The position numbers and the translations under genes were made by a program. 64,000 nucleotides of DNA from Pedobacter steynii (GTDB taxonomy: Bacteria; Bacteroidota; Bacteroidia; Sphingobacteriales; Sphingobacteriaceae), in the NCBI RefSeq assembly GCF_001721645.1, contig NZ_CP017141.1, positions 1,116,001 through 1,180,000 on the forward strand, given 5' to 3'. This document shows positions 1 to 10,941 of the stretch, in pieces. The notes beneath the pieces were generated by a model, which saw nothing but the letters and a program-made list of their open reading frames with translations, did not search any database and had not been told where the DNA came from. Position 1 is the first letter of the stretch. Each line of letters starts with the position of its first letter.

Positions 1-1265
1 CCACAATGGCTGGCGTCATGTCTCCAAAAAACATGTTGACGACCACCATTACCGATGAACTTCGCCTGGCTACTAATTTCCAGGGTAAGGTAATCGGTAT
101 TTCTCTGAAAGACCGCGGGTCTATCCTTCCTGCCGGACATTCTGCCAATGCAGCTTACTGGTTTGACGGACAAACCGGCGACTGGATCACGAGTACTTAC
201 TATATGTCCAAACTACCATCCTGGGTAGAGGATTACAATAAAATCAAGCTGGTAAATAAGTTTTATGAGAAAAACTGGCCTACACTTTACCCAATCGAAA
301 CCTATACCCAGAGTACAGCAGACGATAAGCCTTATGAAGGAAAAGCGAGAGGCGAGCAAAGCCCTGTTTTCCCTCATCCTTTAAAATTGTATGCAGGTAA
401 GAATTTTGAGATGATCAAAAGTACACCTTATGGAAATACCATGACTTTAGATCTGGCTAAACTGGCCATCCTATCTGAAGACCTGGGTAAGGATAATGTC
501 ACTGATTTCCTTGCAGTAAGCTGCTCTTCTACAGATTACGTAGGACATATGTTCGGTCCGAATTCTATTGAAGCAGAAGATACTTACCTTAGATTAGACA
601 AAGACCTGGCAGAATTTTTCGACTACCTGGACAGCAAAGTAGGTAAAGGAAATTACCTGTTCTTTTTATCAGCAGATCATGGTGCAGCGCATGTACCTGG
701 ATTTATGGCAGAGAACAAATTACCGGGTGGAACTATTGACGACAGTCCGGTGGTAAAAGAACTGAGTACCCGCCTGGAAGCTAAGTTTGGCATAAAACAA
801 GCCATCATCAAATCAATGAACAACCAGATCTATTTTAATCATAAAAATATAGAGCATGCAAAACTTGATTTTGATGCCATTAAAGCTTTCAGCATTGAAT
901 TCCTAAAAACCCAAAATGGTTTTGTAAATGCGGTAGACCTGAATAAAGTTGGAGCAAGCACTTTACCTGAACCGATAAAAACAAGGATCACCAATGGATA
1001 CAATGCCAGAAGAAGCGGAGACATCTATTTTATCCTTCAGCCCAACTATTTCGATAGCAGCAGCAAAACCGGAACCACTCATGGTTCATGGAATCCTTAC
1101 GATGCTCATATTCCCTGTGTATTCATGGGTTGGAATGTAAAACCAGGAAAGACAAACAAGACACATTATATGACAGATATTGCTGCAACACTGGCCGCAA
1201 TGCTGCATATACAGATGCCAAGCGGTTGTGTAGGAGAACCGATCACAGAGCTTACCCATCAATAA
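1..1265 (+). CDS. PafA-like alkaline phosphatase, 5' end outside window
   Basis: This is the C-terminal part of a periplasmic alkaline phosphatase of the type I phosphodiesterase/PafA family, which releases phosphate from monoesters. The frame is open to the left window edge, so the ATG at 6 is internal and the signal peptide and nucleophile Thr are not in view. Numbered from that ATG, the PafA-type SLKDRG segment (Lys35, Arg37) is present. It is followed by metal-ligand segments: a DYVGH block (Asp and His), the SADHGA block (Asp-His) and a late THGS histidine. The C-terminus is complete, about 420 residues being visible of an expected 530 to 560. An intrinsic terminator follows within 20 bp, so it ends a transcript. 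The family call is solid; the physiological substrate is not shown. Confidence 0.88.
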   Translation, partial: TMAGVMSPKNMLTTTITDELRLATNFQGKVIGISLKDRGSILPAGHSANAAYWFDGQTGDWITSTYYMSKLPSWVEDYNKIKLVNKFYEKNWPTLYPIETYTQSTADDKPYEGKARGEQSPVFPHPLKLYAGKNFEMIKSTPYGNTMTLDLAKLAILSEDLGKDNVTDFLAVSCSSTDYVGHMFGPNSIEAEDTYLRLDKDLAEFFDYLDSKVGKGNYLFFLSADHGAAHVPGFMAENKLPGGTIDDSPVVKELSTRLEAKFGIKQAIIKSMNNQIYFNHKNIEHAKLDFDAIKAFSIEFLKTQNGFVNAVDLNKVGASTLPEPIKTRITNGYNARRSGDIYFILQPNYFDSSSKTGTTHGSWNPYDAHIPCVFMGWNVKPGKTNKTHYMTDIAATLAAMLHIQMPSGCVGEPITELTHQ

Positions 1266-1278
1266 ATCAATTTATAAG

Positions 1279-1319
1279 AAAAAAAGCCGTCCTGAATGTA
1301 ATCAGGACGGCTTTTTTTA
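1279..1319 (+). terminator. Intrinsic terminator after the phosphatase gene
   Basis: An 11-bp perfect stem (1285-1295 with 1302-1312) has a 6-nt loop and is followed by a run of seven or more T on the plus strand. A-rich sequence on the left would extend the stem. It lies 14 bp after the stop codon. Confidence 0.9.
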
Positions 1320-1340
1320 TGCATCATCCTATTGTATTGA

Positions 1341-1374
1341 TTTGGCTATTTTAACCACCCTACGCTCAGTTTTT
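1341..1374 (+). promoter_or_regulatory. Possible Bacteroidota-type promoter for icmF
   Basis: A TTTG at 1341-1344 is followed after 22 nt by CAGTTTTG (1367-1374), seven of eight matches to TAnnTTTG. The spacing is slightly longer than the usual 19 to 21. The start codon lies 34 bp further on. This is a weak call based on pattern and position only. Confidence 0.35.
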
Positions 1375-1407
1375 GTTACCTTTACCTACCAATTATAAAA
1401 CCATCCT

Positions 1408-4400
1408 ATGGAGAAAATTGAAATCTATAAGCCCAAACATAAAATACGTTTTGTAACTGCTGCTGCCCTGTTTGATGGACACGATGCAACCATTAATATC
1501 ATGCGCCGCATTCTTCAGTCGTCCGGAGCAGAGGTCATACACCTTGGTCATAACCGGTCTGTGGATGAAGTGGTAAATTGCGCCATTCAGGAAGATGTAC
1601 AAGGTATTGCCATGACTTCCTATCAGGGTGGGCATATTGAATATTTTAAATACATGTATGACCTGTTACAGGAACGCGGTGCTGCTCATATCAAAATTTT
1701 TGGCGGCGGCGGCGGGGTAATCCTTCCTTCCGAGATTGCAGAATTACAGGAATATGGCATCACCAGGATCTATTCCCCTGATGACGGACGTAAAATGGGC
1801 TTGCAAGGCATGATCAATAACATGCTGGAACAAACGGATTACATCACGACAACCACGCTTAATGGAGAGCTTAAAACCATTCCTCAGAAGAATGTAAAGA
1901 GTATTGCTTCCGCTATTACTGTTGCAGAAAATGATCCGGAAGCGGCACAGTCATTTGTAGATGAGCTAAAAAAACTAACGCTTAAAAACCAGGCTCCGGT
2001 ATTGGGAATTACAGGAACAGGTGGTTCCGGTAAATCTTCCCTTGTAGATGAATTAGTAAGACGCTTCCTGATTGAAGTAAAAGATAAAACCATGGCAATC
2101 ATTTCGGTAGATCCTTCCAAACGTAAAACAGGAGGTGCTTTGCTGGGCGACAGGATTCGTATGAATGCCATTAATAACCCAAGGATCTACATGCGTTCCC
2201 TGGCCACCAGACAAGCCAATCTGGCCTTATCTAAAAATGTTCAGGAAAGCATAGACATCTGTAAAGCCGCCGGTTACGACCTGATCATTGTGGAAACTTC
2301 CGGAATTGGACAATCTGATACTGAAATTACTGAGCATTGCGACGTTTCCCTCTATGTAATGACTCCTGAATTTGGCGCTGCGACACAGTTAGAAAAAATC
2401 GATATGCTTGATTTCGCCGATCTGGTAGCCATTAATAAATTTGATAAACGTGGAGCATTAGATGCGTTACGTGATGTTCGCAAGCAATACAAACGCAATC
2501 ATAACCTTTTCGATGCCAAAGACGAGACAATTCCTGTTTTTGGAACCATGGCCTCTCAGTTCAACGACCCTGGAATGAACAACCTTTTTACTGCCCTGAT
2601 GGGCAAAATCAAAGAGAAAACCAAAGTCGATTTCAACGCGCAAATGGAACTCACCTTGGAGCAGTCAGAAAAGATTTATATCATCCCGCCAGACCGAACC
2701 AGGTATCTCGCAGAAATTGCCGAAGCCAGTCAGACCTACAATGAATGGGTTGAAAAACAAAGCGCCATTGCCAGGAAACTATACCAGCTTCAGGGGGTCA
2801 TCCAACTGTCTAAAGAACAAAAACTGATTAAAGATATTCCGGCAACTGAAAATATCGGAGATGCACTACAGGATATCTATCAGCATCTCGAAGAACAACT
2901 GGACGGAGAGTGCAGAAGATTACTGCGCCAATGGCCGGAAACAAAGATCAAATACAAACAGGAATTCTTTGTGTATAAAGTAAGGGATAAAGAGATCAGA
3001 CAACCTTTATTTTATGAGTCCTTATCCAAACTTCAAATCCCTAAAGTATCCCTTCCGCGCTATGAAGACTGGGGTGATATCCTGCGTTGGTTATTAACAG
3101 AAAATGTTCCGGGTGAGTTCCCTTATGCTGCAGGGGTTTTCCCGCTAAAGCGTGACGGAGAAGATCCAACACGAATGTTTGCTGGTGAAGGGGGACCGGA
3201 AAGAACAAATAAAAGATTTCACTATGTGTCTTTAGGCCAGCCTGCACATCGTTTATCCACTGCATTTGACTCTGTAACTTTATATGGTGAAGATCCGCAC
3301 CTCAGGCCTGACATTTATGGCAAAATAGGGAATTCCGGAGTGAGTATAGCCACATTAGATGACGCAAAAAAGCTATATTCAGGTTTTGACCTCTGTGCTC
3401 CTTCAACATCGGTATCCATGACGATCAATGGGCCTGCTCCTATGTTATTGGGCTTCTTTATGAATGCAGCCATAGATCAGCAATGCGAGAAGTATATCAT
3501 GGAACATGAGCTTCAGGAAGAAACAGAAGCTAAGATAACCGCGATTTATAAGGCTAAAGGAATCGCAAGACCAAGCTATAGCGGAGGGCTTCCTGAAGGC
3601 AATAACGGTTTAGGCCTGATGCTACTGGGAGTAACCGGAGACCAGGTTCTGCCAGCCGACGTATATGCAAAAATCAGGGCCTATGCCATCAGTACCGTAA
3701 GGGGAACAGTTCAGGCTGATATCCTGAAAGAAGATCAGGCACAAAATACCTGTATATTTTCTACAGAATTCGCCTTGAGAATGATGGGTGATATCCAGAA
3801 CTATTTTATCACTGAAAAAGTGCGTAATTTTTATTCGGTATCCATCTCTGGCTACCACATAGCTGAAGCAGGTGCCAATCCGATTTCGCAACTCGCCTTT
3901 ACCTTAAGTAATGGGTTTACCTTTGTGGAATACTACCTAAGCAGAGGAATGAATATTGATGACTTTGCCCCTAACCTATCGTTCTTCTTCTCCAATGGAA
4001 TCGATCCGGAATATTCGGTTATCGGTCGTGTTGCCAGAAGAATCTGGGCAAAAGCCATTAAAAATAAATACAAAGGAAATGATCGCTCACAAAAACTGAA
4101 ATATCACATTCAGACTTCAGGCCGTTCCCTGCATGCTCAGGAAATTGATTTTAACGATATCCGTACCACATTGCAGGCTTTGTATGCCATCTACGACAAC
4201 TGCAACTCATTACACACCAATGCCTACGATGAAGCCATTACGACCCCAACAGAAGAATCTGTACGCAGGGCGATGGCAATTCAGCTGATCATCAACAGGG
4301 AATTAGGGCTTGCAAAGAATGAAAACCCTTTACAGGGAGCTTTTATTATTGAAGACCTGACTGACTTAGTAGAAGAGGCAGTATTGCTTGAGTTTAAACG

Positions 4401-4800
4401 GATCAATGACAGAGGTGGTGTATTAGGTGCAATGGAAACCATGTATCAGCGAGGTAAAATCCAGGAAGAAAGCCTGTATTATGAAACACTCAAACATACC
4501 GGTGAATATCCAATTGTAGGAGTAAATACCTTCCTGAATAAAAATGGTTCACCTACTATTGTCCCTGGAGAAGTAATACGCGCAACAGAAGAGGAAAAAC
4601 AATATCAGATTACCGCGTTAAAAGCTTTCCAGGAAAGAAACGCAGACAAAACAGCCTCAGCCCTTAGAAAACTGCAGAAGTCTGCCATAGCAGGAGATAA
4701 TATCTTCGAAGAACTCATGGAAGTCTGTAAAATCTGTTCATTAGGCCAGATATCGAATGCTTTATATGAAGTTGGGGGACAATACAGAAGAAACATGTAA
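1408..4800 (+). CDS. icmF: Fused isobutyryl-CoA mutase IcmF (B12-dependent acyl-CoA mutase with built-in G-protein chaperone)
   Basis: This adenosylcobalamin-dependent mutase interconverts branched and straight acyl-CoA (isobutyryl/n-butyryl-CoA type) in the cytoplasm. Order of parts in 1130 residues: an N-terminal B12-binding domain with DGHD at 23-26 (His25 the expected cobalt ligand) and the glycine-rich stretch near 105; a MeaI-type GTPase domain with P-loop GTGGSGKSS at 203-211 and NKFD; then the large substrate-binding barrel with [20 protein letters not shown] and [11 protein letters not shown] blocks. The fused order and the RTNKRF segment are characteristic of IcmF rather than of two-subunit methylmalonyl-CoA mutase. 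Its length is close to known IcmF proteins. It is a single-gene transcript flanked by terminators. Related fused mutases with altered acyl-CoA preference cannot be excluded by eye. Confidence 0.92.
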   Translation: MEKIEIYKPKHKIRFVTAAALFDGHDATINIMRRILQSSGAEVIHLGHNRSVDEVVNCAIQEDVQGIAMTSYQGGHIEYFKYMYDLLQERGAAHIKIFGGGGGVILPSEIAELQEYGITRIYSPDDGRKMGLQGMINNMLEQTDYITTTTLNGELKTIPQKNVKSIASAITVAENDPEAAQSFVDELKKLTLKNQAPVLGITGTGGSGKSSLVDELVRRFLIEVKDKTMAIISVDPSKRKTGGALLGDRIRMNAINNPRIYMRSLATRQANLALSKNVQESIDICKAAGYDLIIVETSGIGQSDTEITEHCDVSLYVMTPEFGAATQLEKIDMLDFADLVAINKFDKRGALDALRDVRKQYKRNHNLFDAKDETIPVFGTMASQFNDPGMNNLFTALMGKIKEKTKVDFNAQMELTLEQSEKIYIIPPDRTRYLAEIAEASQTYNEWVEKQSAIARKLYQLQGVIQLSKEQKLIKDIPATENIGDALQDIYQHLEEQLDGECRRLLRQWPETKIKYKQEFFVYKVRDKEIRQPLFYESLSKLQIPKVSLPRYEDWGDILRWLLTENVPGEFPYAAGVFPLKRDGEDPTRMFAGEGGPERTNKRFHYVSLGQPAHRLSTAFDSVTLYGEDPHLRPDIYGKIGNSGVSIATLDDAKKLYSGFDLCAPSTSVSMTINGPAPMLLGFFMNAAIDQQCEKYIMEHELQEETEAKITAIYKAKGIARPSYSGGLPEGNNGLGLMLLGVTGDQVLPADVYAKIRAYAISTVRGTVQADILKEDQAQNTCIFSTEFALRMMGDIQNYFITEKVRNFYSVSISGYHIAEAGANPISQLAFTLSNGFTFVEYYLSRGMNIDDFAPNLSFFFSNGIDPEYSVIGRVARRIWAKAIKNKYKGNDRSQKLKYHIQTSGRSLHAQEIDFNDIRTTLQALYAIYDNCNSLHTNAYDEAITTPTEESVRRAMAIQLIINRELGLAKNENPLQGAFIIEDLTDLVEEAVLLEFKRINDRGGVLGAMETMYQRGKIQEESLYYETLKHTGEYPIVGVNTFLNKNGSPTIVPGEVIRATEEEKQYQITALKAFQERNADKTASALRKLQKSAIAGDNIFEELMEVCKICSLGQISNALYEVGGQYRRNM

Positions 4801-4818
4801 TGTTTTTTTCTAACCTAT

Positions 4819-4851
4819 AAAAAAGGCTCCGTTATCAACGGAGCCTTTTTT
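4819..4851. terminator. Bidirectional terminator between icmF and susD
   Basis: A 15-bp stem (4819-4833 with 4837-4851) has a 3-nt loop, a GC core and A/T runs at both outer ends. It can therefore stop icmF on the plus strand and the susCD transcript on the minus strand. Confidence 0.9.
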
Positions 4852-4875
4852 ATACAGTGATGATGAAATTACCTG

Positions 4876-6498
4876 TTAAAAATTAGGCTTATTTACATCC
4901 CACCATAATCTGGTTCCCCCATTATCCGGTCCTCCTAGCATCTGAACCGCTTTTTGAACTTCAGCTCCATTTGTAGAGTATTCATTGGCAGGGTAAGCAA
5001 GCCTTCTGATTTGGACTTGTGTATCTATAGCTCCGTTACTATTGTTATTTACGACAGTAAAAAGTTTAGGATATCCGGTACGGCGGAATTCTGTCCATGC
5101 TTCCTGACCTTCCGGAAACATCGCCAGCCATTTTTGAGTAATAATTCGTTCCAGCTTGCGCTCATTGGAAGCCCCTGAATCCCAGCTGATGGTAATTGTA
5201 GATACCGCAGGAGCGTTATTTGCTGCGTTTAAAGGATCAACATAGGCTTTAGGTAAACTGGTTGCATCATTTTTATAATTACCGGCAGATACCCCCCATT
5301 GATCCATTGAGGCCTGGATTCCTGTTTCATAATTACTTTTTACATCTCCCGCACCCGTCCAGTTGCGTAATCCGGCTTCTGCTTTTAGAAAATATACTTC
5401 TGCAGCAGTCATCATCCACATGGGCGAATTAGGCCCAAAAGCAGTGGATGCATTTAAGGTAGAAAAACCATTATAACCCGGTTTAGCTGTGACCGCCGAT
5501 CCTAGGCGAATTCCTTTATACTGACCTTTAAAAAGGTTATCAGTTGCAGGCGAAACATATTTAGGTAATCTGGGATCATTATACCCTGTCATATAAGACT
5601 CTAAGGAAGCTCCCATCGAAATATCAGTCCAGCTGCTTGCAATTACATTTAATGGATTGTGATAACCTCCGCCGGAAATACCCGCATTGTCCGCATTTGT
5701 AGCCAGCAATCCACCATTAGCCGGATCAAGAGCTTTCTGTCCCTGCGACTGTGCAGTAGCCGGATCAACTTTTACGATGTGCATAGCCAAACGCAAACGC
5801 AGGGAATTGGCCAGCTTAATCCATTTGCTATACTCACCACCATACACAAGATCGTATTTTGCAAAAGGATTTTTTTCCATGCTTGAGTTTTGGGCGGCAG
5901 CTTTTACATAGGTGTTCAGATTGGTAACAGCAGTATCTAATTCCAGAAAGAATTGCTTATAAGCATCCTGCTGACTATCATAAGGGGTTGAAATTAAAGA
6001 ACTGCCGGATTTACTGTAAGCAATCGGACCAAACTTATCTGTTAACCGGCTAAAAGTCTCCACCTTAAGAATCAATGCAATTCCCCAAAAATCAGGTAAC
6101 TTAGTTCTTGTTCCTGCCTGAGCAATTGAGTTGATCGCAAATAAGGAGTTGGTATAGGAAACGATAAAGGATTGCCTGTTCCAGCCATCTACCAGATCAT
6201 AATTCAGGTTATTAATATTGCCTCTGAAAGGGTTCGGAGACATCATATAACCGGCATAACAATCTGCATTTAAATTCTGGGTCAATTGATAGTCTCCTTC
6301 AAGGCCAAAAATTGCACTCTGAATTCCAGGATAAACCAGACCAATATGATATTGATCCGGAGTAAAACCGGTATTATCTGTATTGAACTTTTCAAAGTCT
6401 TTCGTACAACTGCTTAAGGAGAATAATAGTAGAAAACATAAGACTGCCTGGCAGAACTTATATCCATGATGTACCATTAATATATAGGGTGTTTTCAT
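4876..6498 (-). CDS. SusD/RagB-family outer-membrane lipoprotein (SusD-like group 2)
   Basis: This surface lipoprotein would form the lid of a SusC transporter and bind its glycan or peptide ligand. Starting at 6498 gives 540 residues with a signal peptide ending in a lipobox at Cys31 (FSLSSC). An upstream in-frame ATG at 6537 would place non-signal sequence in front and overlap the susC stop, so I rejected it. The AINSIAQAG and RLTDKFGPIAYS segments and the NERKLERIITQKWLAMFPEGQEAW block near the C-terminus are typical of the family. It lies 25 bp downstream of its susC and closes the ROK-susC-susD unit. No degradative enzyme is attached within the window, so the substrate is unknown. Confidence 0.9.
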   Translation of the reverse strand: MKTPYILMVHHGYKFCQAVLCFLLLFSLSSCTKDFEKFNTDNTGFTPDQYHIGLVYPGIQSAIFGLEGDYQLTQNLNADCYAGYMMSPNPFRGNINNLNYDLVDGWNRQSFIVSYTNSLFAINSIAQAGTRTKLPDFWGIALILKVETFSRLTDKFGPIAYSKSGSSLISTPYDSQQDAYKQFFLELDTAVTNLNTYVKAAAQNSSMEKNPFAKYDLVYGGEYSKWIKLANSLRLRLAMHIVKVDPATAQSQGQKALDPANGGLLATNADNAGISGGGYHNPLNVIASSWTDISMGASLESYMTGYNDPRLPKYVSPATDNLFKGQYKGIRLGSAVTAKPGYNGFSTLNASTAFGPNSPMWMMTAAEVYFLKAEAGLRNWTGAGDVKSNYETGIQASMDQWGVSAGNYKNDATSLPKAYVDPLNAANNAPAVSTITISWDSGASNERKLERIITQKWLAMFPEGQEAWTEFRRTGYPKLFTVVNNNSNGAIDTQVQIRRLAYPANEYSTNGAEVQKAVQMLGGPDNGGTRLWWDVNKPNF

Positions 6499-6523
6499 TG
6501 TTTCTTTTTTTAAATTGAATAAT

Positions 6524-9500
6524 TTACAGGGTAACATTCAGGTTAAAACCAATATTACGTGTTGCCGGCTGACTAAACACATCTACGCCAGAAAGTCCGT
6601 TTCCGGTTGACATCGTAACTTCAGGATCAAAAGGTGCTTTTTTATGAAAGTATAAAAGGTTTCTTCCGATTAAAGAAAGCCTTACATTCTTTACAAACCC
6701 TTTAGTGAAAGGTACGCTGTATCCCAGAGACACCTCGCGCAAACGAATTGCAGTAGCACTATAGATATAATTCTCTGTGATCCCATCACGTCCGCCAACA
6801 GTGGTAAACCATTTTTTTGGATCAACACTGCTGATCGGAGTACCTTTAACGGCATCAACACCATTGATATTTACACTCCCCCGATCCCTCGCTTCTCCGG
6901 AAGCTTTAGACACCCCATATTTATCCAGTAAAGCTTCGGTCAGAGAAAGTACTTCACCACCAAATTTGCCATCTATCAGAAAGTTCAGGCTGAAATTTTT
7001 ATAATCGAAGCTATTGCTCCAACCCAATTGAAACTTAGGATTAGGATTTCCAATATAGTTAAATCCAGGATTCACCATTGGTGCTCCTCCGCTACCGATT
7101 AAAATTCTACCCTGTGCATCACGTTGAAAAGTAACCCCATGAATATCACCAAAAGAACCACCAGTAGTCAACACTGATTCGTAAGTATTGTTACGATTGG
7201 GCGTCAATACAAAACGATTTATACCATCTTTCGAATCTACATCGATCACTTTGTTTTTATTAGCGGATCCGTTAAAAGAGGTATTCCAGCTAAAATCGTC
7301 GTTTTTGATCACATCGTACCCCAGGTTAAATTCTATACCTGAATTTTGAATATCACCCGCATTTACATATCCCAATGAGAATGTAGTGGTATAAGCAGGA
7401 ATAACCTGGATAAATTGATTCAGTGTATTCGATTTGTAATAGGTAAAGCTCAGACTTAATCTGTTGCTCAGAAAACGAAGATCTGCACCTAACTCAAAGG
7501 AGTTTGTTTTCTCAGGTTTCAATTGAGGAAAAGGCGCAACAGAGTTCAAAAGCACACCTCCACCGATATTCATATGGGTTAAAGGTCTGGTTACATAAGA
7601 AGGAACTGTATTTCCAACCTGTGCATAAGTACCCCTCACTTTCGCATAGCTGATGATCTCAGGTAACTTCATTGCCTGATTCAGAATAAAGGACAAACCT
7701 GCGGATGGATAAAAATAAGATTTGTTGGGAGTGAAGGCCAGATTTGACGACCAGTCACTTCTTCCGGTCAGGGTAAGGTAAGCCCAGTTTTTATAAGAAA
7801 AATTTGCATTTGCAAACAGAGACTGAATCTGGCTATGGTTATTAGGCAAAGTCAATGTAGGCGGACCTCCGGCTGCGGTAGCAATATTCTCCGGTAAAAA
7901 GATATTTGGAATGGTTAATCCGGGTTCGGTATAATTGTTACTTGCATCAGGACCAGTACGGGTTCCCACAGTCTTTGTATCTGTAATACTAGTGCCCAAT
8001 ACCCCATCTATTTTTAAATCCGACTCACCTGGAACGGAGAAAGTCAATAATAAATCTGCATACTTTTGCTCATTAGTCTGATCACTCATCAGCAACTGAC
8101 CGTTCTTTTTCGCTAAAACCGGATGCGTTCCTGCATAAAGGCGTTGTTCATACTTATCATTGGTACGGTCGATACTTCCGCGTGCCTGCAGGTTTAACCA
8201 TTTCGTAAAATCATATTTTACGCTGGCATTCAACAGGATTCTGTTTCTCCTGGATTCATTAAGGTTGCGGTTTAATATCCACCATGGATTTTGTTGCACA
8301 TCTTCATTAAAGGGCCAGTTTTGAATTGGGGCACCATTCCCTCCTGCAACAGCAGGCAATTCAAACTGATCTCTATAAGGGGAAAGGTCTTTTCCCCGTG
8401 GGAACAAATACAAACCGGTTAAAGGATTCAGATATAGTCCCAGTCCAGGGCTGTTTTTTATCGTTTGTGAAATATAGTTTATATTTCCATCTACACTTAG
8501 CCTGTTATCAAAGAATTTTGCACTCTCCCGGAAATTAACATTATGCCTGGAAAGATCATTGGTCGGCTCAATTCCCCTCGCCGCAGTATTAGCGTAAGAG
8601 AAATAACTTTGTGCAGCTTCCGTACCACCAGAAAGATTAATAGAATTGGTCCAGTTTCTGCCGGTTTGAAAAAAGGAAGATACATGATCTGCCGCTCCTG
8701 TTAATTTCTCTCCCCAGCTATCCGTAGCTCCTGCTTTGGTTTCTCCATAGTTATTTTGGAACTTCGGTTTATAAGCAACCTGGTCCAGCGTAAGAGAAGA
8801 AGCGTAATTCACTATTGCTTTACCTGCTTTTCCCTTTTTAGTGGTAATCATGATTACGCCATTTTGTGCCTGACTACCATATAAAGCAGAGGCAGACGCC
8901 CCTTTCAGTACAGTGATGTTCTCTATATCGTCGGGGTTCAGGTTAGAAATACCATCACCGCCGTCCTGACTGGCGCTAACGGCAGCTGTTCCACCTTGTC
9001 CGACATTAGATCCGAAGGTATTATTGGGTTGACCATTCGCATTTGAACCGTTAGATATAGGTACTCCATCAATCACATATAAAGGCTGATTGTTTCCTCC
9101 TGCTGACTTATTTCCTCTTAATACCACCTTTGCAGAACCTCCCACACCGGAAGCACTAGGTGATATCGTTACTCCCGCTATTTTACCGTTAAGGGAATTC
9201 ATCAGGTTATCGCTTTTTACCTTTGTCAATTCAGATCCTGATAACTGCTGACTGGAATAGGTGATTGATTTTTCTGATTTTTTGATACCGAGTGCAGTTA
9301 CCACTACCTCACCAAGTTGTCGGCCATCCTCCTCGAGGACAACACTTAACTGTTTGGAACTAATGGTGACCTCTTTTGTGGTATATCCCAGATAACTGAA
9401 TACCAATACATCGCCGATATTGGCTTGTATGGAGAACTGGCCATCTCCATTTGCGGAGGTGCCAATTTTTGTTCCTTTAAGCAAAACATTAACACCTGCA

Positions 9501-9670
9501 AGGGCCTGCCCTTTGACATCTTTTACGGTTCCGCTAATAGTTTCTGCTTTTTTTGCGAACTCGGTCCTGGTCAGAGATCGAATTCTTAATGCACCGTGAT
9601 CTGTATTGGAAGCCAAAGCTCCCAGCGCAAGACAGGGCATTACTACGGTCAATAGTAATGATTTTTTCAT
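6524..9670 (-). CDS. SusC/RagA-family TonB-linked outer-membrane transporter
   Basis: This 1048-residue TonB-dependent barrel imports oligomeric nutrients together with the downstream SusD. After a signal peptide (about 1-20) comes a carboxypeptidase-regulatory-like domain (about 43-112, ISGTVKDVKGQALAGVNV). The plug follows, with GEVVVTALGIKKS, the LYVIDGVPI motif and the LKGASASALYGSQAQNGVIMITTKKG block, and then the 22-strand barrel ending in an aromatic-poor NVTL terminus. There is no STN signalling domain, so it is not expected to drive an ECF sigma/FecR switch. The ROK gene 47 bp upstream is the likely regulator. Substrate unknown. Confidence 0.93.
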   Translation of the reverse strand: MKKSLLLTVVMPCLALGALASNTDHGALRIRSLTRTEFAKKAETISGTVKDVKGQALAGVNVLLKGTKIGTSANGDGQFSIQANIGDVLVFSYLGYTTKEVTISSKQLSVVLEEDGRQLGEVVVTALGIKKSEKSITYSSQQLSGSELTKVKSDNLMNSLNGKIAGVTISPSASGVGGSAKVVLRGNKSAGGNNQPLYVIDGVPISNGSNANGQPNNTFGSNVGQGGTAAVSASQDGGDGISNLNPDDIENITVLKGASASALYGSQAQNGVIMITTKKGKAGKAIVNYASSLTLDQVAYKPKFQNNYGETKAGATDSWGEKLTGAADHVSSFFQTGRNWTNSINLSGGTEAAQSYFSYANTAARGIEPTNDLSRHNVNFRESAKFFDNRLSVDGNINYISQTIKNSPGLGLYLNPLTGLYLFPRGKDLSPYRDQFELPAVAGGNGAPIQNWPFNEDVQQNPWWILNRNLNESRRNRILLNASVKYDFTKWLNLQARGSIDRTNDKYEQRLYAGTHPVLAKKNGQLLMSDQTNEQKYADLLLTFSVPGESDLKIDGVLGTSITDTKTVGTRTGPDASNNYTEPGLTIPNIFLPENIATAAGGPPTLTLPNNHSQIQSLFANANFSYKNWAYLTLTGRSDWSSNLAFTPNKSYFYPSAGLSFILNQAMKLPEIISYAKVRGTYAQVGNTVPSYVTRPLTHMNIGGGVLLNSVAPFPQLKPEKTNSFELGADLRFLSNRLSLSFTYYKSNTLNQFIQVIPAYTTTFSLGYVNAGDIQNSGIEFNLGYDVIKNDDFSWNTSFNGSANKNKVIDVDSKDGINRFVLTPNRNNTYESVLTTGGSFGDIHGVTFQRDAQGRILIGSGGAPMVNPGFNYIGNPNPKFQLGWSNSFDYKNFSLNFLIDGKFGGEVLSLTEALLDKYGVSKASGEARDRGSVNINGVDAVKGTPISSVDPKKWFTTVGGRDGITENYIYSATAIRLREVSLGYSVPFTKGFVKNVRLSLIGRNLLYFHKKAPFDPEVTMSTGNGLSGVDVFSQPATRNIGFNLNVTL

Positions 9671-9717
9671 TGTTGATTTGTGGATGATTAGGTTAATTTT
9701 GGGTTGATTGATTATAT

Positions 9718-10941
9718 TTATGTATTCATTTGAATTCTTTTAGTGTTTACAATTAGCTTTTCCTGGTCAAAATTTTCCATAACCAATACAGCAGCGCCGA
9801 TGATCTCTCCGTCGAAACCAAGCTTCGAAATGAGTATTTCTATATTCGCTGCCAACCGGGGAATGCAATATTTATTCAGCGCGAGTTGAATTGGGGCCAT
9901 CATGATTTTACCACCTTTAGCACCGCGCCCACTCAGGACAATAGTTTTTGGATTCATAATATGAATCAGAATAGCCAGGGCTTTTCCGATCTTATAACCT
10001 GCATCAGAAAGTAATTCGATAACGAAGGGGTCTCCCGTTGCAGCCACTTCGAAAATAGCATCTCCCATTAACTTCAGCGGATCGTCAATAACAGATTGTA
10101 AGGTAGACAGGCGACCTTGTTTAATGCCCTCTTTTGCTTTTTCTACCACCACCAACATAGATGCTTCTGCCTCCAGGCATCCCTGTTTGCCACAAATACA
10201 CAAGGCTCCATCTTCAAACAGGGGGATATGGCTAAATTCACCGGCAAAACCATCATGTCCTCTGAACACCTCACCTTTAACAATCATCCCAAGGCCAATC
10301 CCCCAGCCAAGATTGATGACCATTACTTCTTCCTGAGATTTTGCAACGCCAAATTTTTGTTCTGCCAATGCAATGACACTGGAATCATTCGCTACATAGG
10401 TAGGCAGACCAGTTGCCTTAGAAATATATTCGTTCAGGCTCTCTCCCTGAGCATCGAGATAGGAATAATTAATTCCTCGTTCTGCACTTACAAAACCTGG
10501 CATTCCTATTCCAATTCCTAATATTTTCGCTTTCTCAATTCCAGTTCTTAAAATATAGCTATTGATGTATTCAATCAGCTTATCCAATGCGATGGCATTG
10601 TCGTTCAATAGCAGTTCTACCATTTCAACTTCCGCTACGGGACGGTTGTACAAATCGACAATTGTAATCCTTGTAGATAGCTGATCCATCGCTACAGCCA
10701 TAATATACATTGCATCAGACTTAACAGCATAAGTCAGAGGTCTTCGCCCACCACTTGAAGGAGCGTATCCAACTTCCACAACAAAGCCTTCCTCAATCAG
10801 CTCATTAATAGCTTTCATAATTATTGGCAGACTTTTACCAAAAAGGATACTCAACTCGGCACATGAAAGAGCATTTTCATAGTAAAGCTTCTTTAAAATT
10901 TCGCTTTTCAATTCTGATGCTTTTACAAGTTTAATCTTCAT
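9718..10941 (-). CDS. ROK-family transcriptional regulator (NagC/XylR type)
   Basis: This cytoplasmic sugar-sensing regulator has 407 residues. A winged helix-turn-helix occupies about residues 10-75 (ILKKLYYENALSCAELS, then the GGRRPLTY wing). The ROK sugar-kinase-like fold follows, with the GIGIGMPG motif near 140. A zinc-binding CICGKQGCLE motif lies around 245-255. As in NagC-type regulators, the fold binds a sugar or sugar phosphate that alters DNA binding. It is the first gene of a minus-strand unit with susC and susD, so it probably controls them and itself. The preceding AT-rich region carries repeated 8-bp sequences that could be its operator. The inducer is not deducible from sequence. 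Confidence 0.9.
   Translation of the reverse strand: MKIKLVKASELKSEILKKLYYENALSCAELSILFGKSLPIIMKAINELIEEGFVVEVGYAPSSGGRRPLTYAVKSDAMYIMAVAMDQLSTRITIVDLYNRPVAEVEMVELLLNDNAIALDKLIEYINSYILRTGIEKAKILGIGIGMPGFVSAERGINYSYLDAQGESLNEYISKATGLPTYVANDSSVIALAEQKFGVAKSQEEVMVINLGWGIGLGMIVKGEVFRGHDGFAGEFSHIPLFEDGALCICGKQGCLEAEASMLVVVEKAKEGIKQGRLSTLQSVIDDPLKLMGDAIFEVAATGDPFVIELLSDAGYKIGKALAILIHIMNPKTIVLSGRGAKGGKIMMAPIQLALNKYCIPRLAANIEILISKLGFDGEIIGAAVLVMENFDQEKLIVNTKRIQMNT

Noticed and set aside
6..1265. Complete phosphatase starting at position 6
   Set aside because: The frame is open upstream, and the signal peptide and nucleophile segment are missing, so the true start is before the window.
10117..10521. 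134-residue open frame antisense to the ROK gene
   Set aside because: It is a shadow of a well-supported gene and has no recognisable protein features.
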